Below the pieces are notes generated by a model that made no database searches, had not been told where the DNA came from, and worked only from the letters and a program-made list of their open reading frames with translations. From Paenibacillus dendritiformis (GTDB lineage: Bacteria > Bacillota > Bacilli > Paenibacillales > Paenibacillaceae): 64,000 nt of DNA. The stretch spans positions 4,456,001 to 4,520,000 of the forward strand of contig NZ_OX216966.1 in assembly GCF_945605565.1 (NCBI RefSeq), read 5' to 3'. The stretch's first letter is position 1; every line of letters begins with the position of its first letter. Positions 60,196 to 64,000 of the stretch are shown piece by piece. The position numbers were made by a program, and so were the translations under genes.

Positions 60196-60672
60196 TTAAA
60201 TATGGTTGTACCCGAACCCGAGCACATCGTGCTCGAATCCTTTTTTGGGGGCGCCAATCGTGCCGTACACGCAGACGCTTAACCATTCCTCGGAATATCC
60301 CGATATTTCGACCGTCCCTCTCGTAATGCAAAAGGTTAATCCTACTGTCCTCAATATATCTCCGAATTGGACCGTCCCTCTCCCAATCCCCTGCAGCGCT
60401 TCGATGATGGCATGATATAAAGAATGAACTTCCCGATAAGAGTTCGGATCGATCACCTTGTTCGCTTTGGCGCTCGTTTCAATCGCCGTCACGACTTTGA
60501 CCAATTCCATGGCGCCGACCTTGCCGATCGTATACCGGTATCCTCTCTTTTTCATTTCCTGCTCGATTTCCGCGCCCGCTTCTTCGTTATGCAGCATGAC
60601 CAAGAGCGAGGTCAGCTTGCCCATCGTATAATTGCCGCAGTCGAACCGCTTTCCTTGATTCAGGTTACTCAT
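60196..60672 (-). CDS. hutP: Hut operon antiterminator HutP
   Basis: 158 residues. ARG-rich and histidine-binding segments match HutP: GKLTSLLVMLHNEEAG, RYTIGKVGAMELVKVVTAIETSAK, VQFGDILRTVGLTFCITRG and the ending APKKGFEHDVLGFGYNHI. HutP hexamers bound to histidine and Mg2+ attach to spaced NAG triplets in the leader and stop terminator formation. ATG at 60672 follows GGGAGG at six bases. Unusually the gene is second, after hutH, rather than first as in B. subtilis. Confidence 0.95.
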   Translation of the reverse strand: MSNLNQGKRFDCGNYTMGKLTSLLVMLHNEEAGAEIEQEMKKRGYRYTIGKVGAMELVKVVTAIETSAKANKVIDPNSYREVHSLYHAIIEALQGIGRGTVQFGDILRTVGLTFCITRGTVEISGYSEEWLSVCVYGTIGAPKKGFEHDVLGFGYNHI

Positions 60673-60780
60673 TGCCAACCTCCCTTCTTGAACAACAACC
60701 CCGTATTTTGAAAAAAATGATATACTGCCAAAGCCAGACAGAGAAATTGAACGCTGAATAAACCTGAATCCATGATCCTC

Positions 60781-62334
60781 CTACTGAAGCTTGACTAGAT
60801 CCGCTATGCTCGCGGCGGCATCGGTCTGCCTCATCCAGTCCGCCACCTTCTGAAAATCATCGGCAAGCACGCGATCCGTCTCAACAGCCGGGACAAGCTT
60901 GCGGCATTGATCATAGAGCCATTTGGTTCCGAGCCCAAGCCCCCGCGGGTCGCGGAAATCAGCCGCTTGCGCCCCGCACAGCAGCTCGATGGCGAGCACG
61001 TCGTAAGCGTTCTCAACGATCTGCTTCGCTTTGCGCGCGGCGATGGTTCCCATGCTGACATGATCCTCTTGGTTGCCCGAGGACGGAATCGAATCGACGC
61101 TTGCCGGATGTGCCAGCGCCTTATTCTCGGACACAACGGACGCGGCTGCGTACTGCGCAATCATGAAGCCGGATTGAAGCCCCCCATTATTCGTAAGAAA
61201 AGGCGGAAGCTGCTCATTCAAGTGAGGGTTGACGAGCCTTTCGATCCGCCGTTCGGAAATGTTGGCCAGCTCCGCTGCGCTGACGGACAGATGGTCCATC
61301 GCCAGAGCAATCGGCTGCCCATGGAAATTCCCGCCCGAGATCACTCGCCCCTCATCCACAAAAATAAGAGGATTATCTGTCGCCGAATTAATTTCAATTT
61401 CCAGCTTGCCAGCGATATAGGCCAGTGCATCCCGGCTTGCCCCGTGAACCTGCGGCGCGCAGCGCAAGGAATAGGCATCCTGCACCCTTCGCTCCCCCTG
61501 GCTTGTCATGAACTTGCTTCCGGAGGTTAACCGGATTACATTTTCGGCGGATTGACGCTGTCCTTGATGCGGGCGAATGACGTGGGTTAACGGCTCGAAG
61601 GCGTCCCGGACGGCGAACAGCGCTTCACAAGTCAAGGCAAGCGTGCAGTCGGCCCAGTTCGCCAGATTCATGGCATCGTGGCAGGCCAACGCGCCTACGG
61701 CCGTCATCGCCTGCGTCCCGTTGATCAGGGCTAATCCCTCCTTCGCCTCCAACGTTACAGGAATGAGACCGGCAAGCTGCATCGCCTGGCCGCCCGGCAT
61801 CCGCTTGCCCTGATAATAAGCTTCGCCTTCGCCGACGAGCACGAGCGCCAAATGGGACAGCGGCGCCAAATCGCCGCTTGCGCCGAGCGAGCCTTTTTCC
61901 GGGATGACCGGCGTTACCCCTTGGTTCAGCATGCCGACCATCAATTGCACCACTTCCGGACGGATGCCGGAGTAGCCAAGCGCAAGCGCATTGACACGCA
62001 GCAGCATAATCGCTCTGGCGATCTCGATCGAGAACGGCGCACCGATTCCGCACGCGTGGCTTCGAATGAGATTCAACTGCAGCGCTTTGACATCTTCGCC
62101 GGAAATATACGTATCGCAAAACTTCCCGAAGCCGGTTGTCAAGCCGTACACCACTTTTTTCTCGCGCAGCAAAGTTTCCACATAGGCCCTGCTCTTCGCC
62201 ATAATGCGAATGCTCTCTTCCCGCAGCTCCACTCTGGCATTGAAGCGGGCAACCTGAACAACCTGCCCGATCGTTAATGTCCCGCCGCCAACGAACACCA
62301 CATGATGATCTTCCTTATGTTCCGTTATCTGCAT
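60781..62334 (-). CDS. hutH: Histidine ammonia-lyase
   Basis: 517 residues, normal length. The MIO cofactor forms from Ala-Ser-Gly in GSLGASGDLAPLSH. VVYGLTTGFGKF, NLIRSHACGIG, SGGNFHGQP and SSGNQEDHVSMG are family landmarks. It turns histidine into urocanate. ATG at 62334 has a weak AGGTGCGG site. An inverted repeat TACTAT-N2-ATAGTA (62349-62362) lies just upstream. It is the first gene after the HutP-type leader. Confidence 0.97.
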   Translation of the reverse strand: MQITEHKEDHHVVFVGGGTLTIGQVVQVARFNARVELREESIRIMAKSRAYVETLLREKKVVYGLTTGFGKFCDTYISGEDVKALQLNLIRSHACGIGAPFSIEIARAIMLLRVNALALGYSGIRPEVVQLMVGMLNQGVTPVIPEKGSLGASGDLAPLSHLALVLVGEGEAYYQGKRMPGGQAMQLAGLIPVTLEAKEGLALINGTQAMTAVGALACHDAMNLANWADCTLALTCEALFAVRDAFEPLTHVIRPHQGQRQSAENVIRLTSGSKFMTSQGERRVQDAYSLRCAPQVHGASRDALAYIAGKLEIEINSATDNPLIFVDEGRVISGGNFHGQPIALAMDHLSVSAAELANISERRIERLVNPHLNEQLPPFLTNNGGLQSGFMIAQYAAASVVSENKALAHPASVDSIPSSGNQEDHVSMGTIAARKAKQIVENAYDVLAIELLCGAQAADFRDPRGLGLGTKWLYDQCRKLVPAVETDRVLADDFQKVADWMRQTDAAASIADLVKLQ

Positions 62335-62378
62335 TTCCGCACCTGCTTTACTATAAATAGTAGTTTCGGTAACGGCTT

Positions 62379-62395
62379 CTAATGACTATTCGCTA
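62379..62395 (-). promoter_or_regulatory. HutP box, three TAG triplets spaced by four bases
   Basis: On the minus strand TAG occurs at 62393-62395, 62386-62388 and 62379-62381, each separated by exactly four bases, the known HutP recognition pattern. It is 45 bases before hutH. Confidence 0.7.
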
Positions 62396-62460
62396 AAGGC
62401 CATTGCTTCATCCTATTCTTATACTCATTTCCCCAACTGGTTGATTGCCCAAATCTATAT

Positions 62461-62705
62461 GTTCAAAAAGTTCGGTTTTCAGCACCGAGAAGGTTGCAAG
62501 AACTCGAAGCGAATGCTTTCGATGCGAGTTTTGCTCCGCAAAACTTGTAAGGAGCAGCGGAGTGTAGGCGATACTACATGAGCAGCTAAAATGTTTCCAA
62601 AGGAAACATGCTTCGGAAGGATACGCTTTTCAAGAGTGAATGCAAGATTCGATGCCGAATTACTTCCAGTAACTCACTTCGTGATCAAAAGCGGACTTTT
62701 TGAAC
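62461..62705. repeat. 245-bp structured repeat with inverted ends (MITE-like or ncRNA)
   Basis: Ends are inverted copies: GTTCAAAAAGT with one later mismatch pattern extends to about 27 bases each side. Inside are several perfect short hairpins, for example GTTTTGC-TCC-GCAAAAC and TGTTTCC-AAA-GGAAACA, and an AACTCG...CGAGTT arm. No coding frame of note. I recall similar sequence scattered in Paenibacillus genomes, but could not check. It lies inside the hut leader. Confidence 0.7.
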
Positions 62706-62712
62706 TACCTTT

Positions 62713-62776
62713 AAAAAACAAAAAGAATGCAGTTCGATAAGGAAACCCAATCCTTCCCTCATTCAAAGCTACATTC
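62713..62776 (-). terminator. Hut leader terminator controlled by HutP
   Basis: On the minus strand GAATGTAG (62769-62776) pairs with CTGCATTC (62725-62732). Pairing continues inward (TTTGA with TCGAA past one bulged C), giving about 13 pairs, followed by TTTTTGTTTTTT. The 5' arm contains the last TAG of the HutP box, so HutP binding would block it. Confidence 0.8.
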
Positions 62777-62792
62777 TATTCACTAATGACTA
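62769..62792 (-). promoter_or_regulatory. HutP box, four TAG triplets spaced by four bases
   Basis: TAG on the minus strand at 62790-62792, 62783-62785, 62776-62778 and 62769-62771, every gap exactly four bases. The box begins about ten bases after the expected transcript start. Confidence 0.82.
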
Positions 62793-62808
62793 TATCGAGC
62801 TTACATTT

Positions 62809-62837
62809 AATTTACAACGTTGGAGAAGCTTAGTCAA
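62809..62837 (-). promoter_or_regulatory. hut operon promoter
   Basis: -35 TTGACT (62832-62837), 17-base spacer, -10 TAAATT (62809-62814) on the minus strand; the HutP box follows directly. Confidence 0.75.
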
Positions 62838-62872
62838 TAACCCACGCAGGCTTTTATCCGACAACGTCTCAT

Positions 62873-62905
62873 AAAAAAATCCCCCGCAGCATCACGCTGC
62901 GAGGG
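62873..62905 (-). terminator. Terminator of lpdA
   Basis: A 10-bp GC-rich stem (62881-62890 with 62896-62905, one G-T pair) followed by seven T residues on the minus strand. Confidence 0.9.
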
Positions 62906-62989
62906 CACAAAGCACATCAATATCGAATAGAACCGTAACAGATAGATAACAGAACGCTCCTGGAGCAGGAGTACTGCATGATTAAAACA

Positions 62990-64000
62990 TTACTTCGCTA
63001 CTGTGTGGATCGGATGTCCAAGTACGACTTCCGCTGCTTCCATCACGATTTCGCCAAGCGTTGGGTGAGCGTGGATCGTCAGCGACAGGTCTTCCAGTGT
63101 TGCCGCCATTTCCACAGCCAAGCCCATTTCCGCGATCAGGTTGGACGCTTCCGCGCCGACGATTTGGGAACCGAGCACGACGCCCGAATCCGCGTCAGCC
63201 ACGATCTTCACGAAGCCATCCGCGTTGCCGCCGAGGGACAGCGCGCGTCCGTTCGCCGCATATGGGAACTTGCCGGCCTTGACGTTGTAGCCTTTTTCCT
63301 TCGCTTCCGATTCAGACAAGCCTACGCTTGCGCACTCCGGATCGGTGAAGCATACGGCAGGGATGCACTTGTAGTCAACTACGCTAGGCATGCCCGCGAT
63401 AGCTTCCGCCGCAACCTTGCCTTCGTAAGAAGCTTTATGCGCCAGAGCTGGACCGGCAACGATATCGCCAATTGCGAAGATGTGCGGAATGCTTGTGCGT
63501 CCTTGGTGGTCGACTTCGACCAGGCCGCGGTCGGTCATTTTGACGCCGATCATATCGAGACCAAGCTCGCCATCGGTGTTCGGACGGCGGCCAACCGTTA
63601 CGAGCAGGTATTCTGCAGTAACTTCTTTGGTTTCGCCTTTAACGGTGAATTTGACAGTAACGTCTTTATCCGTTTGCGTTGCGCTCTCCGCTTTCGCGCC
63701 CGTGAAGATTTCCACATTGGATTTCTTCATGTTTTTCGCGACAAGCTGCGTCATATCTTTATCGAAGCCTGGCAGCACCATGTCCGCGCCCTCGATAATC
63801 GTTACTTTCGTGCCGAACTTGGAGTACATTTGGCCAAGCTCCGCGCCGATGTATCCGCCGCCGATGACGATCATCGACTTCGGAATATCTTGCAGCTCGA
63901 GAGCTTCCGTCGAGGACAGAATGCGTCCGCCGAACGGGAAAGCTTTCAATTCGATTGGACGGGAACCCGTTGCGATGATGCAGTTTTTGAACTTGTAGCG
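62990..64000 (-). CDS. lpdA: Dihydrolipoyl dehydrogenase (5' end outside window)
   Basis: 337 residues of the C-terminal three quarters. CIIATGSRP, the NAD site [24 protein letters not shown], the FAD-binding [12 protein letters not shown] and the active-site His-Glu pair in HAHPTLGE are seen. The FAD-proximal redox cysteines lie beyond the window edge. It reoxidises lipoamide for 2-oxoacid dehydrogenase complexes; the pdh genes are presumably upstream, outside the window. Confidence 0.96.
   Translation of the reverse strand, partial: RYKFKNCIIATGSRPIELKAFPFGGRILSSTEALELQDIPKSMIVIGGGYIGAELGQMYSKFGTKVTIIEGADMVLPGFDKDMTQLVAKNMKKSNVEIFTGAKAESATQTDKDVTVKFTVKGETKEVTAEYLLVTVGRRPNTDGELGLDMIGVKMTDRGLVEVDHQGRTSIPHIFAIGDIVAGPALAHKASYEGKVAAEAIAGMPSVVDYKCIPAVCFTDPECASVGLSESEAKEKGYNVKAGKFPYAANGRALSLGGNADGFVKIVADADSGVVLGSQIVGAEASNLIAEMGLAVEMAATLEDLSLTIHAHPTLGEIVMEAAEVVLGHPIHTVAK

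Noticed and set aside
1..64000. Prophage, insertion sequence, tRNA or rRNA genes
   Set aside because: No transposase, integrase cluster, phage structural gene or cloverleaf was recognised; XerS looks chromosomal.

Overview
The window looks like a chromosomal segment of a moderately GC-rich, low-copy Firmicute, most probably Paenibacillus. Reasons: strong AGGAGG-type ribosome sites, a T-box leader, HutP, GntR, PspA and WalR-type regulation, lipoprotein-rich gene content and XerS. There are no rRNA, tRNA, phage or CRISPR loci. Both ends are cut inside genes: a family-5 substrate-binding protein at the left and dihydrolipoyl dehydrogenase at the right.

Layout. 0-4.8 kb: the end of an unusual substrate-binding protein, an unknown gene, and a rhodanese-TusA-DsrE sulfur-relay operon with an operator lying just behind its -10 box; then a YbaK-type editing protein and a small gene broken at an A8 tract. 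5-8 kb: an alpha/beta hydrolase and aspS2 behind a T-box. Between the T-box terminator and aspS2 lies a short reading frame with a near-perfect ribosome site that opens with 7 Asp and 6 Asn codons in 19. This is the most striking feature of the window. 8.3-17.5 kb: a DCC/DoxX-like/DUF4166 operon, a two-component pair, hydrolases, an MccF-like peptidase, lipoproteins, DinB, pgsA, HIT and a small membrane protein. 17.6-23 kb: intergenic repeats, then gnd-gntR-gntP-gntK with two GntR-type operators. 23.3-28.8 kb: PadR/HAAS-pentapeptide/NTF2 operon, PatB, MATE, and xerS under a promoter carrying a LexA-like box. 28.9-34.8 kb: the PspA/DUF350/DUF4178/DUF4247 envelope-stress module behind a consensus SigW-type promoter, an LpdD-like gene joined to pyrKD, and a lipoprotein polysaccharide deacetylase. 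34.9-49.7 kb: a LysM-3D wall protein with a WalR-like box, more repeats, an amino-acid ABC operon, two sensor kinases (one with a VCBS lipoprotein), PhnC-like ATPase, MFS with divergent ArsR-type regulator, HAD hydrolase. 49.8-64 kb: topB, gltD, thyA-folA, nnr, the hut catabolic operon and lpdA.

The hut operon (hutH-hutP-hutU-hutI, no hutG) has a recognisable HutP antitermination leader: a promoter, four TAG triplets spaced by exactly four bases, and an intrinsic terminator whose 5' arm overlaps the last triplet. A 245-bp structured repeat with inverted ends sits between that terminator and hutH, followed by a second three-TAG box. Two genes carry one-base frame breaks in A8 and A9 homopolymers, which suggests slippage, phase variation or sequencing error. 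All assignments are by reading the sequence; no database search was possible.
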